Source: Candidatus Bariatricus faecipullorum (GTDB lineage: Bacteria; Bacillota; Clostridia; Lachnospirales; Lachnospiraceae). Taken from it: DNA of 64,000 nt. The position numbers were made by a program, and so were the translations under genes. Where the stretch lies: NCBI GenBank assembly GCA_019118525.1, contig DWYV01000067.1:52369-116368 (forward strand). Reading direction: 5' to 3'. How positions within the stretch are numbered: position 1 is the first letter of the stretch; each line of letters opens with the position of its first letter. Shown piece after piece: positions 26,676 to 35,237 of the stretch. The notes under the pieces are model-generated. The model saw nothing but the letters and a program-made list of their open reading frames with translations, had not been told where the DNA came from and searched no databases.

Positions 26676-26993
26676 CTATACCATAAAGTTGCTGTCCAGG
26701 CTTTCTGCTTTTGCCTGGGCCTCGCTGATGGTTTTCTCTACTTCTCCCGTGTAGCTTTCCAGGTCCTGAATATTCTGCTGCAGTTTATCCCTGGCCGCCG
26801 TTACATTGGTCACCAGTTTCTGCATCTTACTCTGGTAGGTGTTGGAAGCCTGCTCATCTTTCCAGGCAGACCGGATTTCACCGATATTGTTTTCCAGCGA
26901 GGAAATATCATTGCTAATCTGGGATTTACAAGATTCAAATTCACTGATGGCTTCTCTTAATTTCTGGGGATTTACAATAATCACGTCACTCAT
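26676..26993 (-). CDS. WXG100-family protein (e)
   Basis: A 105-residue helical hairpin protein. The turn carries SAWKDEQASNTY in place of the classic WxG, and the helices ALREAISEFESCKSQI-like and VTAARDKLQQNIQDLESY are amphipathic. It is a likely small secreted T7SS protein. It lies fifth in the WXG100 array, 21 bp before the candidate substrate. Confidence 0.85.
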   Translation of the reverse strand: MSDVIIVNPQKLREAISEFESCKSQISNDISSLENNIGEIRSAWKDEQASNTYQSKMQKLVTNVTAARDKLQQNIQDLESYTGEVEKTISEAQAKAESLDSNFMV

Positions 26994-27027
26994 TTCGATG
27001 TTCTCCTTTCACTGATTCCGGCTCCGT

Positions 27028-27303
27028 TTAGCTGTTTTCCGGTCTTGCATAGGTCGTCATTTCTTCCTGCAGGGTAACCAGATGGTCCCGCCCGTTGTTG
27101 TAAAGGCTGGTAAGCGCCGCCCGGTAAGCGTCAAAGTTCTTCACGTACTCCGAACGCTTCGGCCCTTTCCACACGCTTTCGTTCATCATGGCCGACTCAA
27201 TCTCTCCCATCCGGTCAATCTGTTTGCTCAGGTCGTTTAAAATCTCTGACAAATGGTCTGCTGCCGCCTTCATGGCTGTAAAATTCACTTCATATCCTGA
27301 CAT
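27028..27303 (-). CDS. WXG100-family protein (d)
   Basis: A 91-residue protein with the turn SVWKGPKRSEYVKNF, which holds a WKG (WxG) motif, between two helices (AADHLSEILNDLSKQID and LYNNGRDHLVTLQEEM). These features fit ESAT-6/WXG100 proteins, which are secreted as helical hairpin dimers. It lies in the middle of the array. Confidence 0.88.
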   Translation of the reverse strand: MSGYEVNFTAMKAAADHLSEILNDLSKQIDRMGEIESAMMNESVWKGPKRSEYVKNFDAYRAALTSLYNNGRDHLVTLQEEMTTYARPENS

Positions 27304-27321
27304 CTTTTTTCCTCCTTCTGT

Positions 27322-27639
27322 TTAAAAACTATGGCCTCCGCCGCCGTGTTCCGTCAGTCTGCTTAGTTCCAGGCTCCTGATTTTTTCTGCTTCTTCCCGG
27401 ATGGCCGCCGCAATCTCCCGAATGCCGGAGGCCGTCTGTTTCATCTGTTCCTGCCGCTCGCCGACCTTCTGAATGTAAAGAGAGGCATTCTCTCCTTTCC
27501 AGCCCTGAGCCAGGTTTGCCGTTATTGTACCAAGGCTGTCAGAGGCAAGACCTCTCATCTCCGAGGCAATGTTTTCCAGTTCTTTTGCCTGCCCGGTGGC
27601 CCTGTTGTACTCCAGTTCTATCTCCCATCTGGTTTTCAA
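27322..27639 (-). CDS. WXG100-family protein (c)
   Basis: A 105-residue protein with the turn GWKGENASLYIQKV (WKG) between helices. The C-terminus ends in a Gly-rich tail (EHGGGGHSF). Expected to be secreted by, or to gate, the EssC-type ATPase. Twelve bp separate it from the upstream paralogue. Confidence 0.88.
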   Translation of the reverse strand: MKTRWEIELEYNRATGQAKELENIASEMRGLASDSLGTITANLAQGWKGENASLYIQKVGERQEQMKQTASGIREIAAAIREEAEKIRSLELSRLTEHGGGGHSF

Positions 27640-27651
27640 ACTGTCACCCCC

Positions 27652-27981
27652 CTACTGCATGGTAAATTCCGAAAGTGCTTCGGCCAGCGCCTGGGCGGCC
27701 CCCATGGTGCTTCTGGCGATTCCCGCCCGTTTCATCAGTTCCCGGGGGTATTCTTCAAACATATGAAGGGTGTCCTCCACCTGCCGGAGACGTTCCTCAA
27801 AGGCTTTCCGGTATGCTTCCCTGCCTTCGCCTTCCCAGTAACCGGAAGTGTTTTTTATCAGCCCGTTCATGGTTTCCAGCTGCGCGCGGTACCGGGCTAT
27901 CCGTTCCGTGGCCAGCTCCGCCCTGTTTTCCAGATGCTCTGCGTCGATTTTTACGGTTCCCGGAAATACCAGTTCTGCCAT
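27652..27981 (-). CDS. WXG100-family protein (b)
   Basis: About 109 residues from the ATG at 27981 (MAELVFPG), chosen because GGGAGGG lies 6-7 nt upstream; an ATG 21 nt earlier would overlap the preceding gene. The turn is GYWEGEGREAYRKAF (WEG). It is a helical hairpin with a somewhat longer N-terminal strand (LVFPGTVKIDAEHLE). Confidence 0.86.
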   Translation of the reverse strand: MAELVFPGTVKIDAEHLENRAELATERIARYRAQLETMNGLIKNTSGYWEGEGREAYRKAFEERLRQVEDTLHMFEEYPRELMKRAGIARSTMGAAQALAEALSEFTMQ

Positions 27982-27998
27982 ACGGTTCCCTCCCTTCC

Positions 27999-28295
27999 TC
28001 AAAGCTTCTGAATCAGATTTCTTACCTGCTCTTCACAGCCTGCATAATCCCTCTGGGCCTGCCGCATGGATTCCAGATAAGAGGTCAGGCTCTGTCCGGC
28101 CTGCACCATCTGTTCAAAACTCTGGTTAAAACTGCTGACAAATGTATCGTGGCTTGGGCCTTCCCAGGTCTGATGCAGTTCATCCACGCTTTCCTTCATC
28201 TCCTGCAGACATTTCTCCAGCTCCCGGATTCCGCTCTCAAACTGGGAGCAGTCCCTCTCCAGACGGGCTGTGTCCATTTTTACTGTCTGTGCCAT
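27999..28295 (-). CDS. WXG100-family protein (a)
   Basis: A 98-residue protein with the turn TWEGPSHDTFVSSF (WEG) between two amphipathic helices. It is the first of the array and follows the YukD-like gene by 13 bp. The array probably gives rise to homo- or heterodimeric substrates. Confidence 0.89.
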   Translation of the reverse strand: MAQTVKMDTARLERDCSQFESGIRELEKCLQEMKESVDELHQTWEGPSHDTFVSSFNQSFEQMVQAGQSLTSYLESMRQAQRDYAGCEEQVRNLIQKL

Positions 28296-28308
28296 AACCT
28301 TCCTCCTT

Positions 28309-28557
28309 CTATATCAGCATCAGCTGACTTCCCTGTTTCGTCCGGCATTCATACAGTGTTTTCCCCAGGGGGAGTATCCGGTGTCTGCCGCAGTCGCACA
28401 GCAGCAGGGGACTGCCCTCTGTTTTCCAGGTTTTCTGCTCATACTGGGCGATAACGGCGGCTATCTCTTCGATAATCACCTTTACCTTCGCGTTCTCGTT
28501 TAAACTGAATTCATACTTTTTTTCCAGGGCCGGAACCTGAATTTCCACATGAAGCAT
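28309..28557 (-). CDS. YukD/EsaB-like ubiquitin-fold protein
   Basis: An 82-residue protein starting HVEIQVPALEKKYEFSLNEN, with a helix (VKVIIEEIAAVIAQYEQ) and a closing strand (GKTLYECRTKQGSQLMLI). Size, predicted ubiquitin-like beta-grasp order and position beside the EssC-type ATPase match YukD/EsaB, a small cytoplasmic T7SSb part. It lies 8 bp after the ATPase gene. Confidence 0.78.
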   Translation of the reverse strand: MLHVEIQVPALEKKYEFSLNENAKVKVIIEEIAAVIAQYEQKTWKTEGSPLLLCDCGRHRILPLGKTLYECRTKQGSQLMLI

Positions 28558-28565
28558 ACGCTCAC

Positions 28566-31500
28566 CTACTTTCCTGCCAGGGGAATCTTCACCCGTCCGG
28601 TAAGGGCCGGATTTTCTCCCGCCGCCAGCCAGCCGGTTCCCCGTCTCTCAGCGCGGCTCTTCTGAGCCAGGCTGCCCATATAGTCAAAGTCCAGAATATC
28701 CTGGTCGGAAGCGCCGCCGCCAAAAAGGATGCCTTCCCCGTCCTTTACAAAGGCCCGGAAAAATTCTCTGCTCCGGCTTCCGTATCCGCCTTCTCCCTGA
28801 TATTCTGCAAACATGTAAATCCGGTGCATTCTGCCTTTGGTGGCCAGCATCTCAAAGAATCCGGCCATATTCGGCTTTCCTTCGCCCGGTTCATACAGAA
28901 TATCCAGGAAGGCTTCCATATCCTGAATGAAGATGAAAATGGCTTCTTCCGCTTTCATCTCTTCGTAGATTTCTGCCTCGTCCATTCCTTCTGCCGCAAG
29001 AGCCGCCTTTTTCTGGTTCCTCTTCTGAATTTCCGGCATCAGTCCGTGGAAGTATTCCAGAATCTCTTCCGGCGTCTTCAGATACGCCGCCTGGCTTTCC
29101 CTGGCGGTTCTTTCCAGAAGGCCGCTTCCGTCAATAACCGAAAGTCTGCCGCCTTTTTCTCCGGCCATCCGGATAACGGTCTGAAGGAAATTGGTTTTCC
29201 CGGTTCTCCGTTTTCCCATAACCAGATAGCAGTAGAACCGGCTCATGTCCAGCGCCGCCACTTCGCCACTGGCCATGTGATAGCCGATGGGAAGCATCCG
29301 GTCGTCGGCCAGCAGATTTTTCACCTGGGGAAGCTGTGAGAATTCACTGTAAACCGGCTCTTCGGGAACCTCCGGCACTGCCGGCGCCCTTTCGCCGTCC
29401 CAGGCTTCGCTCATGTCCCGGCACTTCTTCTGAATGAGTTCCAGTCTCCGGTAATCATCCTCCGCCTTTACGGCTACTGCGGTCTGGAATTCCAGCATTC
29501 TGCCGAATACGGTCAGCAGGCCTCTTCCTTTGTACCGGGTATCGGGCAGGATGTTCACTCTGCCGGATTTCAGTACGTCCGCATACTGGTATTTATCGTT
29601 CATGGCCAGGCAGACGGCGCCCCGGATATTATCCGTAATGGCTGCGGGCAGTTCACTGGTTCCGTAAGCGTTTGCGGAGATAACCAGGTACATGCCGCAG
29701 GCAGCGCCTTCTTTTACCAGTTCCAGAATGGCGGCCTGATATTTATTGTCCGTTTTCTCCCGGAAGGAACCGTACTGGTCCAGTACAATCACGATGGCCG
29801 GAAGCACCGGTCCGTTTGCCCGGATATACTGGGTAAAGGTTCCGCCCCGCAGAATGGCCTTTCTTTCGTTCAGAATCCGTTTCATCATATAGAAGAAGCG
29901 GGCCAGTTTCTCCGGCTGATTCTCGTAAATGATATCCCCGGTGTGGGCGTCGCCTTCAAAAGCACCCAGCATATGACTGCTGAAGTCCACGCCGTATACA
30001 TGAAGCATCTGCGGACTGTAACGGGTAATCAGAGAGTACACCAGCGTCTGTAAAAAGGTGCTCTTGCCCGAGCCCACGGTGCCGCATACAGCGTAGTGGC
30101 CGTTTTCCGCCAGATTCAGCACGACCGGAGCCTGCCTCTGATTTTCCGGGTCGTCGTACATTCCCACCACGGCTTCCAGACTCCAGTCCTCCCCGGCGCG
30201 GGTCCGCCATTCCCCGGCAAATTCTTCCTGCTGATACCTGGGGATGGTCTGAAGGGGAATCGTCTGGGGAAGCACCGGAAGCCACAGTCTGTGCTGCACC
30301 TTCATCTCCTGGCTTACCGGCATATCCGCGATGCAGTCCACAACCGCGTCCAGCTGGGTCTTCTCCCTGCTCTCCGGATATTTGCGGCCGGTTATCTCCG
30401 CCCGGTCCAGAAGCATTTCCGCCAGCTTTTCGCCGTCTGTCTCCCCTTTTCTGGCGCCGCATTCATAGCAGGCCTCCAGGAAATTCCAGATTTTTCCGGT
30501 ATTGGCCTCGCTCTGAGGATAATCTGTTCCCTGACTCCAGAGAGCCTGGTAAAAGGCCTGACAGATTTCCTCCCCTTTTCCCGTACTGCCCAGGCAGTTT
30601 TCCAGGGAAGTTTCCTGCTCCATTAAAATCCTCTCCAGAATCTTCCAGAGCGTCTCCAGCCATTCTTTCTTCCGCTGTTTCTTCTGCTTCATTCTCTGGT
30701 GATTGCCCACCAGAATCGTCTCTCCGGTCAGCCGGTACATCCGCGCAAGCTCGGTGCTGTCGTTATCCATGTCCTTGTCGTACACCGCCCCGCTCCAGGC
30801 TGACTGGAAGAGTTCATAAGTGCCGCCCTCTCCTACCTTCAGGTAGCCCCGGCCGGTCTGCCGGATATAGACAGCGTCATCCTTTCGCAGCATATCCATA
30901 CTGTCCTGACGGCTTTCCACCTTCAGGCAGAGCCGGAATTTCATATTGGAACTGATGTTGTCGTCCACGACGCCTCCCGGCTTCTGGGTGGAAAGAATCA
31001 GGTGTACCCCGAGGCTTCTTCCGATGGTGGCGATGTGGATGACCTCTTTCATAAATTCCGGCCGTTCCTTTTTCAGTTCCGCAAATTCGTCAATCACCAG
31101 CACCAGATGGGGCATGGGCTGACGGATTTCCCGGTTTTTATACCGGCGGATATAAGTGTCTATCTTGGTGACCCCGTTTTCCCGGAATACCGCCTGTCTG
31201 CGGTTCAGTTCGCTTTTCAGGGAAATCAGGGCCCGGTCTATCTCGCTGCCGGACAGGTTGGAAATCTGTCCCTGCATGTGGGGCAAGCGAGTAAACAAAT
31301 CTGCCATGCCGCCGCCTTTGTAATCGATGATAAAAAAGCTTAAGTCTTCCGGGCTGAAATTCACGGCCAGGGCCAGCAGCAGCGTCTGCAGGGTCTCGCT
31401 CTTTCCGGATCCTGTGGTTCCGGCTACCAGTCCGTGGGGGCCGTCGCCCTCCGCCCCGGCCTCGGAACCGTCGTGAATATCCAGGTAGCAGAGGCTTCCG

Positions 31501-33575
31501 CCCTCTCTTACACCGAAGGGCACCTTCATGCTCTCATAGACACGACTGTTCTTCCACCGCTCTTCCACCTGCAGCTCGCCCGGCGTATGTACCCCGTACA
31601 TTTCGAAAAATGTCACGGTATCCGGAATCTTTGCGTTCTGCCCCATGGGCCGTGCCTGGACGGCCGCCAGCGTGTGGGCGTACTGGCCCAGCTGATGAGG
31701 ACTGACCGTATCCAGCCGGAGGGGCTGTACCTTCCGCATGCCTTCTTCCGAGGAAACGATGGCTGTTTCTGTTCCCTCATTCTGTATATAAATCCCGCAG
31801 GCGTTGGGAAGCTCCTCCCTCCGCTCTGTACAGACAATCGTCGTAATTCCCAGGTATTCCCCGTTATCCAGCAATGCTTCCTCCGGCGGGGTATTCTCCA
31901 GCAGCTTCCGATCCAGGACGAAAATCAGGTATCGGGGAAGGGGAGCCTTCTCCTGCCCGCCGCGGGACTGCCGGCTCTGTCTGGTCCGAATCATCTGGCT
32001 GATTCCCAGCAGGAGTCCTGCCGCGCTCTCCGGTCCGTCCGCCGCATACCGGATATTTTTTTCCTCGTCCCACAGATGGGGAAACCATTTCACCGTTTCC
32101 AGAAGTTCCCTCTGTTCCGGGCTGTTTCCGTCACAGAGAAACACCATCTTTACATCCGTGTAACTGCAGGAGGAGGTGACCTGCGCCAGCAGGGTACGCA
32201 GCACGCTGTAAATCCCCGCCTTCTTTTCTCCTCCCGTAATTCCCAGAATCCGGCAGCCCTCCAGGTCCACTCCCACGGGAGCCCCTTTCAGCACCTGGTA
32301 AGTATCCCGGATACGGGCCGGTTCCTCCGCCAGGGTGTCCCGAATCAGGGTAAACCGTTCTCTGGGAATCCGGATATCCATCTGCTGGTCGCATTCTCCG
32401 GTTCCCAGACGGAAAAACAGGAAATCCGACTGGGTGTCGTTCCGGTTCCAGAGCCGCCCGGAATCTGTCCCAAAAGTGGTGCATCTGCCGCCGTCGGGAT
32501 ACTGCCGTATCATTTCCTCCAGGTTCCGGCTGGTCTTCTCCTTAATTTCCGCTTCTTTTTTCTGCAGATATTCACTGTAAGCCTGGAATCTCTGCTCTTC
32601 TTCTGCCACAGCCTTTTTCTTCTGGGCATTCATGTTCATCCAGGCCCAGAAAGCCCCGATGGCCGCAGAACCGAGCATGGTAATCAGGCCGATAACAAGG
32701 CCGCCCATCCCTGTGATAATCACCCCGACCAGCATGGGAATGGCCATGGTAATGGACGGGCCGATGGTCATGAGAAGGGAACGCTCTCCCTGGTTTTTCG
32801 GCGCCGGAGGCGCTTCAATTTCCACCGGCTCGGTCTCATATTCCGGCAGCACCCTGGTGGGTCTGTTGAAGTATCCGTCGTTTCTCTCTTCCTCTTCGGC
32901 ATAGAGCTGAAGACTGGAAAGCCATTTAATCCGCTCGCTGTCCGCCAGCTTCAGTTCTTCCCCGTAAACTGCCTCCTGGGTGGCGCTGACCGCCAGAATA
33001 TCTCCCAGGAAAATCATCCGCAGTCCGTAAATCTCTATCTCGTCTCCCGGCTCCAGGGCAATCCAGGAGCCTCTTAGCTGACGGTGGTTATAGAAACTGC
33101 CGTTTGCGCTTCCCAGGTCTTCGTAAATCCAGCGGTCCGTCTTTTTCAGGCGGCCATGGTGTCTGGACACCAGTCCCGCCCGCTGGAACTGTATGGTATT
33201 GTCCGGGCCGCTTCCTATCGTGACCGTCTGATTTTTGTCCAGGGAAAATTTACGATACACGGGAATCGTGTCCCCTTTCCGCTGGGCTATCATCAGCAGA
33301 CGGCTTCCCTTTTTGGAAGTCAGCATCAGAATCTCATTTTCATGTACTTTATGCAGGAAAAACACTTCGTTCTTCCAGTGAATGGAATACTCCCTGGATT
33401 CCGGGAAACACCATTCCCCGTCCAGCGCTTCCAGGTGAAGGGTAATATCCTCCGGTATCTGAAACAGTTCTCCGGAAATCCGGATACTGCACTGCTCCTG
33501 TGAAACAGGCGGCAGGTCAAACACCTGAAAATATTTCATTCCGTAAACTGCCAGTCTTATCTCGCCGCTTTGCAT
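28566..33575 (-). CDS. FHA-domain FtsK/SpoIIIE-type ATPase (EssC/YukB-like T7SS motor)
   Basis: About 1669 residues from the ATG at 33575, which has AAGGAGG close upstream; the open frame continues to 33797 but without a ribosome site. An N-terminal region (1-105) may be a degenerate FHA domain. A canonical FHA domain (about 110-190) has IGSGPDN, SRHHGR and SANGSF. Two transmembrane helices (about 266-318) follow, then three ATPase domains: D1 GTTGSGKSET (about 720) with LVIDEFAEL; D2 GTVGSGKSTF (about 1163) with an unusual VLDQYG in place of Walker B DE; D3 KRRTGKTNFL (about 1453). This is the architecture of EssC. It is the first gene of the operon. No EssA, EssB or EsaA homologue is recognised nearby. 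Confidence 0.93.
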   Translation of the reverse strand: MQSGEIRLAVYGMKYFQVFDLPPVSQEQCSIRISGELFQIPEDITLHLEALDGEWCFPESREYSIHWKNEVFFLHKVHENEILMLTSKKGSRLLMIAQRKGDTIPVYRKFSLDKNQTVTIGSGPDNTIQFQRAGLVSRHHGRLKKTDRWIYEDLGSANGSFYNHRQLRGSWIALEPGDEIEIYGLRMIFLGDILAVSATQEAVYGEELKLADSERIKWLSSLQLYAEEEERNDGYFNRPTRVLPEYETEPVEIEAPPAPKNQGERSLLMTIGPSITMAIPMLVGVIITGMGGLVIGLITMLGSAAIGAFWAWMNMNAQKKKAVAEEEQRFQAYSEYLQKKEAEIKEKTSRNLEEMIRQYPDGGRCTTFGTDSGRLWNRNDTQSDFLFFRLGTGECDQQMDIRIPRERFTLIRDTLAEEPARIRDTYQVLKGAPVGVDLEGCRILGITGGEKKAGIYSVLRTLLAQVTSSCSYTDVKMVFLCDGNSPEQRELLETVKWFPHLWDEEKNIRYAADGPESAAGLLLGISQMIRTRQSRQSRGGQEKAPLPRYLIFVLDRKLLENTPPEEALLDNGEYLGITTIVCTERREELPNACGIYIQNEGTETAIVSSEEGMRKVQPLRLDTVSPHQLGQYAHTLAAVQARPMGQNAKIPDTVTFFEMYGVHTPGELQVEERWKNSRVYESMKVPFGVREGGSLCYLDIHDGSEAGAEGDGPHGLVAGTTGSGKSETLQTLLLALAVNFSPEDLSFFIIDYKGGGMADLFTRLPHMQGQISNLSGSEIDRALISLKSELNRRQAVFRENGVTKIDTYIRRYKNREIRQPMPHLVLVIDEFAELKKERPEFMKEVIHIATIGRSLGVHLILSTQKPGGVVDDNISSNMKFRLCLKVESRQDSMDMLRKDDAVYIRQTGRGYLKVGEGGTYELFQSAWSGAVYDKDMDNDSTELARMYRLTGETILVGNHQRMKQKKQRKKEWLETLWKILERILMEQETSLENCLGSTGKGEEICQAFYQALWSQGTDYPQSEANTGKIWNFLEACYECGARKGETDGEKLAEMLLDRAEITGRKYPESREKTQLDAVVDCIADMPVSQEMKVQHRLWLPVLPQTIPLQTIPRYQQEEFAGEWRTRAGEDWSLEAVVGMYDDPENQRQAPVVLNLAENGHYAVCGTVGSGKSTFLQTLVYSLITRYSPQMLHVYGVDFSSHMLGAFEGDAHTGDIIYENQPEKLARFFYMMKRILNERKAILRGGTFTQYIRANGPVLPAIVIVLDQYGSFREKTDNKYQAAILELVKEGAACGMYLVISANAYGTSELPAAITDNIRGAVCLAMNDKYQYADVLKSGRVNILPDTRYKGRGLLTVFGRMLEFQTAVAVKAEDDYRRLELIQKKCRDMSEAWDGERAPAVPEVPEEPVYSEFSQLPQVKNLLADDRMLPIGYHMASGEVAALDMSRFYCYLVMGKRRTGKTNFLQTVIRMAGEKGGRLSVIDGSGLLERTARESQAAYLKTPEEILEYFHGLMPEIQKRNQKKAALAAEGMDEAEIYEEMKAEEAIFIFIQDMEAFLDILYEPGEGKPNMAGFFEMLATKGRMHRIYMFAEYQGEGGYGSRSREFFRAFVKDGEGILFGGGASDQDILDFDYMGSLAQKSRAERRGTGWLAAGENPALTGRVKIPLAGK

Positions 33576-33634
33576 GTTCTCCTCCTTATGCCGATAACGT
33601 ACTGCCGGACTCATTGGCCCCTTTCGCACAAAGA

Positions 33635-33662
33635 GCGCAGAATGACTCCCTGTCATCTGCGC
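33635..33662 (-). other. Hairpin in the essC-like gene leader
   Basis: The minus-strand leader between promoter and essC start forms GCGCAGATGAC/GTCATTCTGCGC with a 5-nt loop, followed by CTCTTTG rather than a real T-run. It could be a weak terminator or a stabilising leader structure. Confidence 0.5.
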
Positions 33663-33768
33663 CCGTTTTCCTTCGTTTCGCTTATTCTGCTGCCCATGTC
33701 CGTTTCCCCCCCGGCGTTTATTTCTCAGTGAGGAACCGCCCTCCTGATATCTTTTCATTCCAGATATT

Positions 33769-33797
33769 ATTATATCGGGTATCCACAGAACCGTCAA
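33769..33797 (-). promoter_or_regulatory. Predicted sigma-A promoter of the T7SS-like operon
   Basis: On the minus strand TTGACG (33792-33797) and TATAAT (33769-33774) are separated by 17 bp. It gives a leader of about 185 nt before the essC-like gene. This is the only strong promoter I saw ahead of the co-oriented run of 14 genes down to 17873. Confidence 0.8.
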
Positions 33798-33816
33798 TAC
33801 AAGGAGCCCTCCGGTG

Positions 33817-34701
33817 TTATTTCCGTAAAAATTTCTGGAACATCCGGGAAGCCGTGCTCTGGGGATACTCCTCGTCGTAAATCAGGGTAATGCTCCGCTC
33901 CGGCAGGGTCTCCGCCACTTTAATCTCATGCACGGTCCCTGCCGCCAGGTCCGCCCTGGCAAACGCCTCGGGCAGGAATCCGATTCCCAGATTGTGCCGC
34001 ACCGCCGGAAGTATCATGTCCGTGGTGGCCAGTTCGATATCCGGCACAAAGGTCAGACCGTGCTCTTCAAAGTACTCGTTCAGAAAGTTCCGGGTAATAG
34101 CGTCCGAGGTGAGGCTTATCCAGGAGCAGGCAGACAGCTCCTCCAGGGACCGCTCCTTTTCCGAGAGCTCCCGGTAACGGCTCCCGCCGATGAGAACGTC
34201 CCGGTAGGTTCCCAGGTCCCTGGTTTTCAGCGGCGCCGTCACTTTAAAAGGCGCCGAGGTTACCGCCAGGTCCACCTTCCCTTCCCGCAGGACATGAATG
34301 GATTCTGTGGTACTGTGGTTCAGTATCTTAAACCGCACCCGGGGATACTCCCTCTGAAACCGCTCCATGGCCTGCAGAAGGACGCAGTGCAGCGCAGTCT
34401 CCGTGGCACTGATGTATATCGTTCCGTTTTCCAGACTGAGCATACCCGTCAGTTCATCCTCTCCCCGGAAAAACTGGGCGCAGCCCGCCGACACATAGTC
34501 GTAAAACCGGCGGCCTTCCGGCGTCAGTTCCACCCCGGTTTTGCTCCGGATAAACAGACGGCACCCCAGCTCATTTTCCAGATTGTGAATGGTACGCGTC
34601 ACGGCAGGCTGGCTGGTCATCAGCACACTGGCCGCCCGGGTCAGACTGCCGTACTTGGACACATAGTAAAACACCTTGTAATATTCAAAATTTATATTCA
34701 T
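33817..34701 (-). CDS. LysR-family transcriptional regulator
   Basis: A 294-residue regulator. The N-terminal winged helix-turn-helix (about 1-60) reads YYVSKYGSLTRAASVLMTSQ then PAVTRTIHNLENELGCRLF, followed by a periplasmic-binding-type effector domain. It lies just upstream of the T7SS-like operon in the same direction and 38 bp after the free-Met sulfoxide reductase gene. Its target and ligand are unknown; the T7SS promoter begins 20 bp beyond its stop. Confidence 0.93.
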   Translation of the reverse strand: MNINFEYYKVFYYVSKYGSLTRAASVLMTSQPAVTRTIHNLENELGCRLFIRSKTGVELTPEGRRFYDYVSAGCAQFFRGEDELTGMLSLENGTIYISATETALHCVLLQAMERFQREYPRVRFKILNHSTTESIHVLREGKVDLAVTSAPFKVTAPLKTRDLGTYRDVLIGGSRYRELSEKERSLEELSACSWISLTSDAITRNFLNEYFEEHGLTFVPDIELATTDMILPAVRHNLGIGFLPEAFARADLAAGTVHEIKVAETLPERSITLIYDEEYPQSTASRMFQKFLRK

Positions 34702-34739
34702 ACTGTCCTGTTTTTAGTTCTCCTCTGCCGACTCTTCTT

Positions 34740-35225
34740 TTAAAAAATGCGTTCCAGCACCGGAACCAGACTTTCCAGCCCCTCCTGGTCCTCTTCCGTA
34801 AACCGGCCCTTCTCAGGGCTGTCAATATCCAGCACCGCCCGAACGGCTCCCGTACGGTCATGGAGGGGCAGGACGATTTCGGACCGGGAGGCGCTGTCGC
34901 AGGCAATGTGTCCCGGGAACTGATGCACATCCTCCACCCGGATAACTTCATCCCGGGCCACCGCCGTTCCGCAGACGCCCTTCCCTACGGCGATTTCCGT
35001 GCAGGCTGGCTTCCCCTGAAAGGGTCCCAGCACCAGCTTCTCCCCTTCCAGAAGGTAGAAGCCTGCCCAGTTAATATCCGTAAGTCCCAGGTTCAGAAGG
35101 GCGGAAGCATTGGCCAGATTCGCCAGTCTGTGAGGACAGCTGTCCACCTGCCCGCTGAGCCGGATTTTCAAAAACTGATACAGTGCTTTTTTCTCTTTTG
35201 GAAACTTATCGATTGCTTTTTCCAT
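34740..35225 (-). CDS. msrC: Free methionine-(R)-sulfoxide reductase (GAF type)
   Basis: A 161-residue GAF-domain enzyme that reduces free Met-R-sulfoxide using thioredoxin. The three conserved cysteines lie in GPFQGKPACTEI, VGKGVCGTAV and FPGHIACDSASRSEIVLP, the pattern of E. coli fRMsr. Cytoplasmic. It follows niaR by 12 bp and probably shares its transcript. Confidence 0.92.
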   Translation of the reverse strand: MEKAIDKFPKEKKALYQFLKIRLSGQVDSCPHRLANLANASALLNLGLTDINWAGFYLLEGEKLVLGPFQGKPACTEIAVGKGVCGTAVARDEVIRVEDVHQFPGHIACDSASRSEIVLPLHDRTGAVRAVLDIDSPEKGRFTEEDQEGLESLVPVLERIF

Positions 35226-35237
35226 CTTTCTCTCTCC

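Noticed and set aside
31434..33077. Open frame of 547 codons antisense to the EssC-type gene
   Set aside because: Rich in Pro, His and Gln with no recognisable domain, and the opposite strand encodes clear FHA and ATPase domains.
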